A DNA stretch of 64,000 bases, taken from Haloactinospora alba (GTDB lineage Bacteria; Actinomycetota; Actinomycetes; Streptosporangiales; Streptosporangiaceae). Every line of letters starts with the position of its first letter. The stretch's first letter is position 1. The stretch lies in contig NZ_VFQC01000001.1 of assembly GCF_006717075.1 (NCBI RefSeq), forward strand, positions 3,705,501 to 3,769,500. Reading direction: 5' to 3'. The notes beneath the pieces are model-generated. The model was not told the origin of the DNA and did not search any database. It was given only the letters and a program-made list of their open reading frames with translations. Of the stretch, positions 50,039 through 58,763 are shown piece by piece. A program made the position numbers and the translations under genes.

Positions 50039-50362
50039 ACCGCTCCCCTCTGTGGGCGGTACGATCACCGCGGCCATCGGGACACGCTCGTACGACCGGA
50101 CGGGTAGCGGCTCGTTTCTCGGGTGCACACCCGGACCGGCCGTCTGGCCCGCGCGTAGGAGAGCACGGAACGCCTCCGGTCCCGGCGCTGCGGTCGCACC
50201 GAGCGCCGCACCGGGCAACCGGCCCGGTGTTTCCCGGCCGGTTGCCCGGCTCACCGGACGGACACGCCTCCCGCCGGGACACACGCCTTCGGCCGGAACC
50301 TCGGGCAGCGCCCACGTGCACACCGGCAGGGTACGGAACGCCCCGTAGGGCCAGGGGTGGTG
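50039..50362. other. Intergenic region between convergent XRE and ketoreductase genes
   Basis: No gene seen. It contains a strong hairpin at 50211-50249, listed separately, and further GC-rich dyads around 50100-50180. Confidence 0.6.
50211..50249. terminator. Strong bidirectional hairpin
   Basis: CCGGGCAACCGGCC (50211-50224) pairs perfectly with GGCCGGTTGCCCGG (50236-50249) around an 11-base loop. It can end the XRE transcript and the five-gene minus-strand operon. Confidence 0.8.
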
Positions 50363-51083
50363 TCAATGGCCCATACCGAACCCCCCCGTCCACGGGGAGG
50401 ACGGCTCCGGTGACGGCTCGGGCCGATTCTGTGGTGAGAAAAGCGACCACCTGCGCAACCTCGTCGGCCTCCACGAACCTCCGCTGTGGCACGCGGTCCA
50501 GTAACCGCTCGCGCTGCCGGTCGGAGAGGTCCTCCGTCATCGCTGTCCGCACGGGCCCGGGAGCGACCACGTTGACCGTGATGTTCCGGGCACCGATCTC
50601 ACGGGTGAGGGAACGTGCCATACCGAGCAGGCCCGACTTGGCCGCGGCGTAGTTGACCTGGCCGGCGCTCCCCGCGAGGGCAACGGCCGAGGAGACGAGA
50701 ACGATCCTGCCGTACCCGGAGCGCAGCATCCCGGGGAGCGCGCGGCGTACCGTGTGGAACACCCCGGTCAGGTCGGTCTCGACGACGTCAGTGAAATCCT
50801 CTGGTGTCATCCGTGTGAGGAGCTGGTCACGCCGTATCCCCGCGTTGGCGACCAGTACCTCCACCGGCCCGTGCCGCTCCTCGGCGCGCTGGAACGCCGT
50901 GTCGACACAACCGGGATCGCCCACCTCGCAGGAGAGCGTCAGCATCCCCATGCGCGGTGGTGGGTCGCTGCGACAGGTCACCGCCACGCCGTGTCCGGTC
51001 TCCTCCAGCGTACGGGCCACGGCCAGGCCGATTCCCCGCGTGCCTCCGGTCACGAGAGCGGACCTGCTGCGTACGGGCTCCAT
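50363..51083 (-). CDS. FabG-like 3-ketoacyl-ACP reductase, apparent frameshift near the C-terminus
   Basis: An SDR of about 239 residues. TGGTRGIGLAVARTL near residue 12 binds NADPH, VLVANAGIRRDQLLTRM near 76 holds the NAG motif, VLVSSAVALAG near 128 has the catalytic Ser, and VNYAAAKSGLLGMARSL near 142-146 the YxxxK pair. Near the end the minus strand has a run of seven G (50381-50387). Read as written, the frame runs on for over 170 poor-quality codons. With six G it ends PVDGGFGMGH and stops at 50363, the standard FabG ending. Function: NADPH reduction of the 3-ketoacyl-ACP from the KAS III next door. Last gene of the operon. Confidence 0.85.
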
Positions 51084-51092
51084 GCCGTTCTC

Positions 51093-52124
51093 CTAAGGCA
51101 GACGCGCGACCTGAGCGGCCCAGGTGATACCGACCCCGAACCCCAGGAGCAGCGCCAGCTCGCCCGATCCGGCCCGTCCCGAGGACACGAGATCCTCCAG
51201 GGCCAACGGGATGGAGGCGGCCGAGGTGTTGCCGTCCGCCGCGATGGAGCGGGCCACGGTGACGTGGTCGGGGAGGTCCAACTCGCCGACGAACCGGTTG
51301 GTGAGCCGACCGTTCGCCTGGTGGGGAACGAAAGCGCTGATGTCGCTCCACGTCAGGTCCGCCAGTGAGAGGGCCTGCCGGGCGATCGGCACCATTCTCG
51401 ACCCGAACCAGCGGGCGAGTGCGGGGCCGTCCATGCGCACGTGTGAGGGGGTGTGCCCGTCAAAACGTCGCGTGGGGTCCGGGGACAGGACGAAGAGTTC
51501 CTCCGCTGTTCCGTCGGACCCCCAGGCCACAGGGCCGAATCCGGGTTCGGCGGCCGCGCTCACCACCGCCGCTCCGGCTCCGTCCGCGAAGATGCTCGCC
51601 GTGTTGCGGTCGGTGGGGTCGATGACGTCCACCATCCGTTCCACCGCGACGACCAGGACGTTGGTCGCGCTTCCCGAGGCGATGTGCCCCACGGCGCTGG
51701 TGAGCCCCATGCCGAAACCCGCGCACGCCGCGTTGATGTCGTAGGCGCCGGCCCGGTCCGCTCCCAGCTCCCGCGCGATCGCCGGGGCGAGGGCCGGGAT
51801 CTGGCGCGTGTTGGTCATGGTGGCCAGAATCAGGCAGTCGATCTCCGCGGCGCCGATGCCACGGTTGCCGAGAGCCTCGCGTGCGGCCGAGGTGCCCATA
51901 CCCACGAGGGATTCGGAGGTATCGGCCTGGTGGCGGGAGGCGATGCCGGTCCGCTGCTCGATCCAGTCGGGGGCCACGCCGAGACGGGGAGCCAGCTCGG
52001 CGTTGTGTACGACCCGGGAGGGCCGGTAGGAGCCGAGAGCGGTGATGGCGCAGGGGTGCCCAGCCGCGGGCCGCCGGATGGTGGGGGCGCGCCCCGGTCC
52101 AGTGTCGGGCGTCCTTTCCCTCAC
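51093..52124 (-). CDS. Beta-ketoacyl-ACP synthase III
   Basis: A 343-residue FabH-type enzyme with all active-site residues: Cys134 in DINAACAGFGMGL, His in AFVPHQANGRL near 273 and Asn in AADGNTSAASIP near 303. The Gly-rich LLLGFGVGITWAAQ at the C-terminus is typical. It condenses an acyl-CoA starter with malonyl-ACP to give a 3-ketoacyl-ACP, without need for priming of the enzyme by ACP. The first 23 residues are an unusual polar extension. It overlaps the ACP gene by 4 bp and lies just before the reductase gene. It should supply a short chain to the ACP of this operon. Confidence 0.92.
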   Translation of the reverse strand: MRERTPDTGPGRAPTIRRPAAGHPCAITALGSYRPSRVVHNAELAPRLGVAPDWIEQRTGIASRHQADTSESLVGMGTSAAREALGNRGIGAAEIDCLILATMTNTRQIPALAPAIARELGADRAGAYDINAACAGFGMGLTSAVGHIASGSATNVLVVAVERMVDVIDPTDRNTASIFADGAGAAVVSAAAEPGFGPVAWGSDGTAEELFVLSPDPTRRFDGHTPSHVRMDGPALARWFGSRMVPIARQALSLADLTWSDISAFVPHQANGRLTNRFVGELDLPDHVTVARSIAADGNTSAASIPLALEDLVSSGRAGSGELALLLGFGVGITWAAQVARLP

Positions 52125-52375
52125 TCTTCCCCTCCTCCCGCATGCCGGCGGACGTACTCGAGCGCGAGCCGAGGGGTGCGGAAGTCCTCGAACACCTCGG
52201 CCGGAACCGGAACGCCGCAGGACTCAGCGGCGCGTTCGGCCAGTTCGACCAGAGCCAGGGAGTCCACGTCGAGTTCCAGGAACGACGTGTCCAGGTCCTG
52301 TTCGGTTATTTCTATCTCCACTCCGTCGCAACTGTTGGCGATACGGTTCAATCCGGTCAGGGTGAGCTTATCCAT
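52121..52375 (-). CDS. Acyl carrier protein
   Basis: An 84-residue acidic four-helix protein. The phosphopantetheine attachment site is Ser39 in LELDVDSLALVELAE, the DSL motif. A second helix end reads FEDFRTPRLALEYVRRH. It is shorter in its N-terminal loop than fatty acid ACPs. A dedicated phosphopantetheinyl transferase is not in the window. The gene lies 20 bp after the acyltransferase gene and its stop overlaps the KAS III start. It is therefore the carrier for the acyltransferase, KAS III, reductase and thioester reductase coded around it. Confidence 0.9.
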   Translation of the reverse strand: MDKLTLTGLNRIANSCDGVEIEITEQDLDTSFLELDVDSLALVELAERAAESCGVPVPAEVFEDFRTPRLALEYVRRHAGGGEE

Positions 52376-52395
52376 GGAACTGCAACCTCTCTGCG

Positions 52396-53310
52396 CTACT
52401 CTCGCTCAGTGCTCGCACGGTCGCGTTTTATGTGCTCGACCATTCTCGTGAGCGTTTTCTCCGCTCCGATCTCGTCGAAATGTATTCCTTCCTCGAACGA
52501 GTGGGGGTCCCCCAGGTTGTCCAGCACCCACTCGACTGACTGTCGCCATAGGACCGGGTTCGTCAGATGCCCGGAGAGATGCTGCCGAAGAAGGGAGGGA
52601 ATGTGCGGCCGGGCCGTCAGGTTCGCCACTACCGGAGTGTTCCCGGTGAGGAATGCGGTTTCGGAGAGGGACCTGGCGAAAGGGGAAGTGGCATCGGACA
52701 TGTGGTGGGTGTGAAAGGCGCCGGTGATGGGCAGCCGGGTGGCCAGTTTCGCCCCGGCGTCGAGGAGAACGGTACGGGCCTGTTCGATCTCGGGAGCGGG
52801 GCCCGCGAGAACCGACTGGTAACGACTGTTCAGGTTGGCCGGTTCGACCCTGTTCAGCCCCGCACGGTGGAGAACCGACATGGCGCGCTCCAGGTCGACC
52901 CCGACAACGGCGAGCATCGAACCGGGCTGCCCCGCGGTCGCTTCCGCCCGCGCACGGACCAGTTCCAGCCCCGTGTCGAAGCTCAGGAAACCGGCGGCCT
53001 CGAGAGCGTTGAACTCGCCCAGGCTGTGTCCGAGGAACAGCCGCACGTCGCCGGCGCGCGGATTCTCCAGGCGGTACGTGAGGGCGTTGACGACGTAAAC
53101 GGCGGGTTGGGCGAAACGCGAGTCCGCCAGTTTTCCCTCCGGGTCGGACTCGCACAACTCGGCGACGGAGTAACCGAGTATCCGGTCCGCCCGCGCCAGG
53201 AGGTCCGGGAACTCGCGGAACGCCCTTTTTCCCATTCCCCGGCGCTGCGCGCCCTGTCCGGGGAACATCAGCACCCTGGTGTTATTACGACGGTCAGCTG
53301 AGGTGTCCAT
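52396..53310 (-). CDS. Malonyl-CoA:ACP acyltransferase (FabD-like)
   Basis: A 304-residue acyltransferase. LMFPGQGAQRRGMGK near residue 14 is the usual start, Ser96 in FLGHSLGEFNAL is the nucleophile, an Arg follows in ELVRARAEATAGQPGSMLAVVG near 120, and the catalytic His is in ITGAFHTHHM near 205. It loads malonyl or another extender from CoA to the ACP of this operon. The residues after the His (FHTHHM rather than FHSxxM) do not let me judge extender choice safely. Its ATG overlaps the stop of the thioester reductase gene by one base, so the operon is translationally coupled. Confidence 0.9.
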   Translation of the reverse strand: MDTSADRRNNTRVLMFPGQGAQRRGMGKRAFREFPDLLARADRILGYSVAELCESDPEGKLADSRFAQPAVYVVNALTYRLENPRAGDVRLFLGHSLGEFNALEAAGFLSFDTGLELVRARAEATAGQPGSMLAVVGVDLERAMSVLHRAGLNRVEPANLNSRYQSVLAGPAPEIEQARTVLLDAGAKLATRLPITGAFHTHHMSDATSPFARSLSETAFLTGNTPVVANLTARPHIPSLLRQHLSGHLTNPVLWRQSVEWVLDNLGDPHSFEEGIHFDEIGAEKTLTRMVEHIKRDRASTERE

Positions 53311-54497
53311 CACTCCCGGGACTCCAGGTTCGCCAGCATGCCGTGGAAGTAGTCGACGTCCAAGGCGGGTACGGAATTCCTGTCCGTGTGGAACTTCCTG
53401 GCCGAATCGGAGGCGGCATGGGTGGTCACACCGTTGCGCGGGCTCGGCAGGAATCCGGGAACGGCCTCGGCGAGCCGGGTCATGGGGTCGTTCCCGCCGT
53501 AGTGGGACCGGATCCCGTCCAGCCACCGCGCGAAGGGAACGCTCCGGAGATGAGGTCGACAGGAACGTATCTTCTCGAAGTACGTGTCGAGCGGCATCGG
53601 TTCGGGATGGGTCGTGTGGAAGGTCCCGCCTCTGGACCCGTCGGTCCGCGATATGTCGGTGATACACCGCGCCGTGAAGTCAGCGCAGCTCACCGGAAGC
53701 ATGAATTCGTGCTCGGGCGTCGCTCCCACTCGTAAACTGGCCAGCGTGATCTGCATGAGCCAGTCGGAGGGGCTCAACAACCGGTTGGCGCTGTCACCGA
53801 GTATGGCTCCGGGACGGTAGACGGTGGCGGGAAGTCCACGCGCTTGCGCCTGGGAAACGAGCCGCTCCGAGACCCATTTGCTCTCGTAGTAGCCTATGTT
53901 CAGCGGGAGCGGAGGGGTCGGGTCCTCCGTGACTACCCCGGTTCCCTCCCCGTAATTCCTCATCATCACACCGAGCGTGGATATGTGGTGCAGAGGGATA
54001 CTCCGCCGGTGTGTGGCGAACTTCAGCACCTCGAACGTACCGTCCACATTGCTGCCCTTGAGGAAGGGATATCCGACGATGAGGTTCACCCACGCGCCGC
54101 AGTGGTAGATGGCGTCGACCGACTCGGCGAGGGAATCGTACTCGCTTTCCGAGAGGCCGAAATTCGGCTTGGCCATGTTCCCCGGAACCACCCTCAGGCG
54201 CTCGTGGGGCACCGGGGCGACTCCCCGGTTCTCCAGGGATGCGGCCAGCCGGTCGCGCGCCTCACCCTCGGACCTGCCACGCACGAGGCAGTACAGCACC
54301 GCGTCCGTGTCCTGGAGGAGTTCGGCCATGATGTACCCGCCCAGATAGCCCGTACTCCCTGTCAGCAGGATGTTTCCGGGCGGGAAGGCGGGATGGTCCC
54401 CCTTGGGAGCGACACTCTCGGGGAGAACGGCGTCCTTCCAGTAGTGGTTGGGACGGCCCTCTTCATGGGACTGTCCCACGTGATCCGTTTCTTGCAT
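53310..54497 (-). CDS. Stand-alone thioester reductase domain protein
   Basis: A 395-residue extended SDR like the C-terminal reductase of carboxylic acid reductases and nonribosomal peptide synthetases. NILLTGSTGYLGGYIMAEL near residues 42-60 is the NADP-binding motif, LYCLVRG near 70 follows, and YYESKWVSERL near 215 holds the YxxxK pair. VYRPGAILGDS near 240 is also typical. It would release the ACP-bound acyl chain as an aldehyde, or further as an alcohol. As first gene of the five-gene operon it probably carries out product release. The start ATG 54497 has a weak GGACAGG upstream; the upstream 510 bp lack another gene. Confidence 0.88.
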   Translation of the reverse strand: MQETDHVGQSHEEGRPNHYWKDAVLPESVAPKGDHPAFPPGNILLTGSTGYLGGYIMAELLQDTDAVLYCLVRGRSEGEARDRLAASLENRGVAPVPHERLRVVPGNMAKPNFGLSESEYDSLAESVDAIYHCGAWVNLIVGYPFLKGSNVDGTFEVLKFATHRRSIPLHHISTLGVMMRNYGEGTGVVTEDPTPPLPLNIGYYESKWVSERLVSQAQARGLPATVYRPGAILGDSANRLLSPSDWLMQITLASLRVGATPEHEFMLPVSCADFTARCITDISRTDGSRGGTFHTTHPEPMPLDTYFEKIRSCRPHLRSVPFARWLDGIRSHYGGNDPMTRLAEAVPGFLPSPRNGVTTHAASDSARKFHTDRNSVPALDVDYFHGMLANLESRE

Positions 54498-55007
54498 AAC
54501 ACCGACCTGTCCAGCAAAGGAGAGGTTGTCGTAGATTGCATGCGGAACAACTGGCACACCGGACCGATCCCCGCCGGCGCATTTGGTTCACAAACCCTGG
54601 AGCAGGGTCGCATTCCGATCATACTTACCGAAGCACCCCCTGGAACAAAAACACAAAAAACTTCCTAAAACCCGCACCGCGAAGCAAGACCAAGCAAACG
54701 GAAAAGCAACCGTGTGTGCGACATTTCCAATCCCTGAATACACACGGGAAACATGAATTCCCTCGAAGAACGACAGAAACTCCCGCAAGAATTTATGCTT
54801 CTTCAACCCAAAACTCGCGGAACGCGTCGCACCCATGCGGTTCTGGATCGAGAGCGGAACCGGTTCCGCAGCCGTACTGCTCTCCCGGCGCGGATCACCA
54901 CACGAGTGGGTGGGCCGCTGTCGCGACCGTTCCGGCAGGCCCCTTCCGGATCCGGATCCCGAAAAACCGGATGACGCCGGTTCGGGAAGGTATCTACGTT
55001 CGTCCGT
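54498..55007. other. Intergenic region upstream of the thioester reductase operon
   Basis: The part at 54600-54720 is A/C-rich on the plus strand, like the other leaders of this locus. GTTGT (54527-54531) and ACAAC (54547-54551) flank a 15-base centre near the operon start, a possible operator. A frame from 54835 (MRFWIESGTGSAAV) to about 55010 has fair codon use but no ribosome site, so I do not call it a gene. Confidence 0.45.
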
Positions 55008-55362
55008 ATGGACGAGGATCTCGACACCGTCGTCGCGGCTGAGCTGGGACTGCTCGACCCCGACGTGCGAGGCGGCGCCGAGGCGGTACGGGCGCTGCTG
55101 CACGAGGGCTTCCGGGAGTTCGGAGCGCTGGGCGCGGTGTGGGACCGCCAGTCGGTCACACTGGCGACGGCCACCGACACCGCAGAGCGCATCACCGCCC
55201 GCGACCTCCGCCCGGCCCGCCTCGGTCCGGACGCGGTCCTGCTGACCTACACGACCCGGTCGGCACACGCCGCCTCGGTGCTGGACCTCCGTGTGGCTGC
55301 GCGACAACGGCACCCGGCAACTGCTCCACCACCGGGGAACACTCCTGCCGGGACCGGGGTGA
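55008..55362 (+). pseudogene. SnoaL/DUF4440-like protein, frameshifted
   Basis: The first frame starts MDEDLDTVVAAELGLLDPDVRGG and has the NTF2-like segments VRALLHEGFREFGALGAVWDRQSVTLA and LGPDAVLLTYTTRS. After about 55283 the family's last strand (SVWLRDNGTRQLLHHRGTLL) appears only in the next frame and ends with TGA at 55360-55362. Removing one base in CTGGACC repairs the protein to about 117 residues. DUF4440 proteins are small single-domain NTF2-fold proteins, often of unknown role. The break could be a base-calling error. It is convergent with the MerR gene. Confidence 0.7.
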
Positions 55363-55401
55363 GCCAGCGTTGGCAGCGGGAGGGCTCCCCGGGCGGGCGC
55401 G

Positions 55402-55797
55402 TCACAGAGCGGCAGCCTCCTCGGCTTCCTCCGTGTGGTCCTCGTTGCGCACGGCCTCGAGGTACTCGGACACGGCGTCCCGGTTGCGGGTCAGGTGCTT
55501 GATGCGCTCGGTCATCCGGTCGCGTTCGTGCTCCAGGGTGGCGAGCATCTCCGGTGTCGCGTCGGAGAAGTGGATGACGCGGGGTTTGTCGAGACACGGG
55601 AGGATCTGCCGGATGATCCGGGTCGGCAGCCCCGCGTCGAGCAGCCCTCTGATCTGCATGACCCGGTCCACGAACCGCTCGTCGTAGTCCCGGTAGCCGT
55701 TCGGGGAGCGCTTGGCGGCGATCAGCCCCTGTTCCTCGTAGTAACGCAGCAGCCGCCGCGATGTCCCGGTGCGCTCCGCCAACTCTCCAATACGCAT
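55402..55797 (-). CDS. MerR-family activator
   Basis: A 131-residue MerR protein. The winged helix RIGELAERTGTSRRLLRYYEEQGLIAAKRSPNGYRDY spans residues 2-38, followed by a dimerisation helix (DATPEMLATLEHERDRMTERIKHLTRNRDAV). The C-terminal effector part is short and has no cysteines, so it is not a metal or redox sensor of the classical kind; a drug or hydrophobic ligand is more likely. It faces an MFS transporter gene across a MerR-type promoter with a 19-bp spacer and dyad, its probable target. ATG 55797 is the natural start of the domain. Confidence 0.9.
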   Translation of the reverse strand: MRIGELAERTGTSRRLLRYYEEQGLIAAKRSPNGYRDYDERFVDRVMQIRGLLDAGLPTRIIRQILPCLDKPRVIHFSDATPEMLATLEHERDRMTERIKHLTRNRDAVSEYLEAVRNEDHTEEAEEAAAL

Positions 55798-55822
55798 GTG
55801 ACCCACCCCACGCGCTCCGTGA

Positions 55823-55853
55823 TTGACCCTCACATCAATGTGAAGGTTCCAAT
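55823..55853 (+). promoter_or_regulatory. MerR-type promoter of the MFS gene
   Basis: TTGACC (55823-55828), a 19-base spacer and TCCAAT (55848-55853). The spacer holds the dyad CTCACAT-CA-ATGTGAAG (55829-55845). The start would lie near 55860, only a few bases before ATG 55862, so the transporter mRNA is nearly leaderless. Confidence 0.7.
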
Positions 55854-55861
55854 CTATCGCC

Positions 55862-57067
55862 ATGTCGATCAACAGCACACAACAACCACCCGAGAGCCGG
55901 GCCGCGAGCCACAGGCTTCCCGTAGCCGCGCTTCTGGCGCTGGCCACCGCCGTGTTCATCACCATCCTGACCGAGACTCTCCCCGCGGGTCTACTGCCCG
56001 GAATGAGCGCCGACCTCGACGTCAGTGAGTCCGCCATGGGGCAGGTCGTGACGATCTACGCCCTCGGAACCGCCCTCACCGCGATCCCCCTCGCGTCGGC
56101 CACAGCGGGCTGGCCGCGCAAAAGGCTGCTGTTGACCGCGATGGGAGGGTTCGCCGTCGCCAACACGGTCACGGCGCTGTCCACCGACTACCTCCTGATC
56201 ATGGCGGCGCGCTTCGTCGCCGGGGTCGCCGCGGGGCTCGCCTGGGCGATGCTCGTCGGCTACGCGCGCCGCATGGCACCCGAGCACCTCCAGGGCAGGG
56301 CGATCGCGCTCGTCATGGCCGGAATCCCGGTCGCCCTGTCGTTGGGGGTACCGGCGGGGACCTTCATCGGCACGCTCCTCGGCTGGCGGGTGACGTTCGG
56401 GCTCATGACCCTGCTCGCCGTCCTCGTGGTCGGGTGGGTCGTCGCGCTGGCCCCGGACTATCCGGGGCAGCGCCCGGAGGGCCGGACCTCGGTCCTGCGC
56501 GCTCTGACCATTCCGGGAGTGGTGCCGATCCTGTTCGTCACCCTGGTGTTCGTCCTGGCCCACACCATCCTCTACACCTACATCGCCGCGTTCCTCGGCG
56601 GGGCCGGTATGGGAGACGCTGTCGACCTCGTGCTGCTGCTCTTCGGCGCGGCCTCCATCGTGAGCATCTGGGCCGTCGGCGCTCTCATCGACCGCAGGCT
56701 GCGGGCCCTCACTATCGCGGGTGTCCTCCTGGTCGCCGTGGCCGCCACGCTCCTGGCGGTCCTGGCCGACTCCCCCGTCCTGGTCTACGTGGCGGTGACG
56801 CTGTGGGGCCTGGGCTGGGGAGGTGTTCCCACCCTCCTGCAGACCGCCGCGACCAACACGGGTGGCGACTCCGCCCAAGCCATGCTCGTCACACTGTGGA
56901 ACGGTGCCATGGCCAGCGGCGGAGTCGCCGGCGGCCTCCTTCTCGACGCGTTCGGGAGCACCGCCCTCCCCTGGAGTGTTCCCGTCCTGCTGGCACCGGT
57001 ACTGCTCACCGTGCTGGCCGCCCGCGCGCACGGGTTCCCCCGGCCACGCGTCAGCGCAGCCGAATGA
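55862..57067 (+). CDS. MFS transporter, drug-efflux type
   Basis: A 401-residue protein with 12 predicted helices. The N-terminal half has ITILTETLPAGLLPGMSADL near residues 33-52 and the MFS loop ASATAGWPRKRLLLTAM between helices 2 and 3. GYARRMAPEHLQGRAIALVMAGIPVALSLGVPAG near 130-163 holds the antiporter motif region of drug/sugar exporters (AraJ, Cmx type). It probably exports a drug by proton antiport. The MerR-type promoter and divergent MerR activator imply induction by the exported or a related compound. Substrate not visible. It ends before a very strong terminator shared with the convergent polyol permease. Confidence 0.9.
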   Translation: MSINSTQQPPESRAASHRLPVAALLALATAVFITILTETLPAGLLPGMSADLDVSESAMGQVVTIYALGTALTAIPLASATAGWPRKRLLLTAMGGFAVANTVTALSTDYLLIMAARFVAGVAAGLAWAMLVGYARRMAPEHLQGRAIALVMAGIPVALSLGVPAGTFIGTLLGWRVTFGLMTLLAVLVVGWVVALAPDYPGQRPEGRTSVLRALTIPGVVPILFVTLVFVLAHTILYTYIAAFLGGAGMGDAVDLVLLLFGAASIVSIWAVGALIDRRLRALTIAGVLLVAVAATLLAVLADSPVLVYVAVTLWGLGWGGVPTLLQTAATNTGGDSAQAMLVTLWNGAMASGGVAGGLLLDAFGSTALPWSVPVLLAPVLLTVLAARAHGFPRPRVSAAE

Positions 57068-57075
57068 GCTCCCAT

Positions 57076-57128
57076 CCCGACGCCCGCGCTGCCGCCGCTC
57101 AGGAGATCGCGGCAGCGCGGGCGTCGGG
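57076..57128. terminator. Bidirectional terminator with a 20-bp perfect stem
   Basis: The arms lie at 57076-57095 (CCCGACGCCCGCGCTGCCGC) and 57109-57128, exact complements over 20 bases with a 13-base loop. It separates the convergent MFS and polyol permease genes. Confidence 0.85.
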
Positions 57129-57177
57129 TCGGTGTCCTTCGGCGACCACCGTGGCCGGTGTCCTGGCCCGGAAGGGC

Positions 57178-58548
57178 TCAGGCGGCCGCCTCGGCGACGG
57201 CGGGCTCGCGTTTGCGCCCCGGGTCGCTGGGGTCGTTCAGCACCGTCGACAGCGCCGCGACCGCCAGGTACAGGCAGCTGAAGACCACGGCGACACCACC
57301 GCCGCCGACCAGGGGGTAGAACACGGTGACCACCACGGGGCCGACGAAGGCGGCGCCGCCCGCGCCGAGGTTGAGGATCGCCAGCGACGCGCCCTTGTCC
57401 TTGTGCTGGACCATCGATGGCATCAGCGCCGACAGCGGGACGAAACCGGCCAGCAGCACCCCGTAGACGCAGCCCAGCGCGAGTGCCACCGCGAAACTCT
57501 CGGAGGTGACGGCCGTGAAGTACCACAGCGGTGTGGCGACGGCGCAGCCCACGCACCCGAAGACCATGACCGTGCGGCGCCAGCCGAAGTAGTCGCCGAA
57601 GACGCCGAAGAACAGGTTGGCGGCGATGTTGGCCCCGTAGGTGGTCGCGGTCAGCGTGGCGATCTGGGCGACGGTGAGGAAGCCGTCGTTGCCTCCGGCG
57701 CTGCCGAAGGTGAACGGGAACATCGCGAAGAAGCCGTATTGCGGCGCGGTGTTGACGACGCGCACCAGCCCGCCGGCCAGGGTGCGGCGGTCGCGCCAGA
57801 GGATGTCGATGCCCTCCAGCAGCCGTCGGTAGCTGGTGGGGTTGGCCACCGACGCGTCGGCGATGGGTTTGAGGCCGTTGGGCTCGCGCACCGCGAAGGA
57901 CCCCAGCGCGCCGCCCACGGCGACCAGCACCAGCGAGAGGATGAGGGTGTCGTACAGGGACATGCCCAGCGGCCCGATGACCAGTGCCGCGACGCCCGCG
58001 CCCAGGGTGGGCAGGCCGCCGGTGAAGGCGAACCAGAACCAGCCGGCCACCGAGCCGCGCATGCGCTCGGGGCTGGTGGTCTGGGCCCAGACCAGGAAGG
58101 CGAAGGCGAACAACGGGTAGGCGAAGCCGCGGATACCGTAGACGGTGACGATGAACGCGAAGTTCTGGGTGGGGATGGCGGCGAACAGGAAGACCGCCTC
58201 GAAGACGACCCACCAGGCCGCGCCCAGCCACATCACCCGGCGCGGCCCCCAGATGGCCGAGAGGGTGCCCGACAGCCAGGAGCCGACCATGACGGCGACC
58301 CCGTAGATGGTCACGGTGGCGAAGCTCGCCTGCTCGCCGTCGAGCCCGCCCCCGTCGGGCCGCTCCAGGTAGTCGGTGAGGTAGCTGATCTCCACGCCGT
58401 CGCCGATCATGTAGATCAGCACGGCGACGAATCCCCAGAACAGCGGCTTGGGGATGCCGATCCGTTCGATTCCGCGCAGCGGCGGGTCGGGCTCGGCCGG
58501 GCTGGAGGGTGGTCGCTGCGGCTGGTGGGAGGTCGCCGTCTCGTCCAT
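57178..58548 (-). CDS. Polyol permease (MFS, RbtT/DalT-like)
   Basis: A 456-residue MFS protein with 12 predicted helices. The start IGIPKPLFWGFVAVLIYMIGDGVEISYLTDYL near residues 25-56 is the signature of ribitol/arabinitol permeases and their alpha-ketoglutarate-permease-like relatives. SGTLSAIWGPRRVMWLGAAWW near 95 is the loop 2-3 motif. It should import a sugar alcohol by proton symport. ATG 58548 follows GAGGAGAG. It lies next to the DeoR regulator, and a GTTAAATTAAC palindrome in its promoter region also occurs at the catabolic operon, so both belong to one regulon. Exact polyol unknown. Confidence 0.88.
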   Translation of the reverse strand: MDETATSHQPQRPPSSPAEPDPPLRGIERIGIPKPLFWGFVAVLIYMIGDGVEISYLTDYLERPDGGGLDGEQASFATVTIYGVAVMVGSWLSGTLSAIWGPRRVMWLGAAWWVVFEAVFLFAAIPTQNFAFIVTVYGIRGFAYPLFAFAFLVWAQTTSPERMRGSVAGWFWFAFTGGLPTLGAGVAALVIGPLGMSLYDTLILSLVLVAVGGALGSFAVREPNGLKPIADASVANPTSYRRLLEGIDILWRDRRTLAGGLVRVVNTAPQYGFFAMFPFTFGSAGGNDGFLTVAQIATLTATTYGANIAANLFFGVFGDYFGWRRTVMVFGCVGCAVATPLWYFTAVTSESFAVALALGCVYGVLLAGFVPLSALMPSMVQHKDKGASLAILNLGAGGAAFVGPVVVTVFYPLVGGGGVAVVFSCLYLAVAALSTVLNDPSDPGRKREPAVAEAAA

Positions 58549-58738
58549 GGTCTCTCCTCGCTGGGGTGGGGTTCCGGCCGCGGCGTCCCGCCCCCGCGAC
58601 CGGGTCCGGCAGCGGGTCGGGGCGCGGGGCACGGGGTCGGGACCTGGACGCAGCGCGCGAGCCGCGGGGCCGCACCGGCCGTGAGGCACCGCACGTGATC
58701 CAGGCCTCACCTACATCACAGGAGAGAACATAGTTAGT

Positions 58739-58749
58739 GTTAAATTAAC
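58739..58749. promoter_or_regulatory. DeoR-type operator, permease copy
   Basis: GTTAAATTAAC, an 11-bp palindrome 190 bp upstream of the polyol permease ATG and just after the DeoR stop codon. It recurs with one central change at 59699-59709. Confidence 0.65.
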
Positions 58750-58763
58750 GCGCAATACGTTAT

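Noticed and set aside
49833-50362. C-terminal extension of the FabG-like reductase to 49833
   Set aside because: The added residues are Arg/Pro/Gly-rich shadow of the XRE gene region and the terminator. A one-base change in the G7 run gives the standard FabG ending at 50363.
54753-55007. Short plus-strand frames upstream of the SnoaL-like gene
   Set aside because: No ribosome site, no domain, and two competing frames of similar quality; listed only as intergenic.
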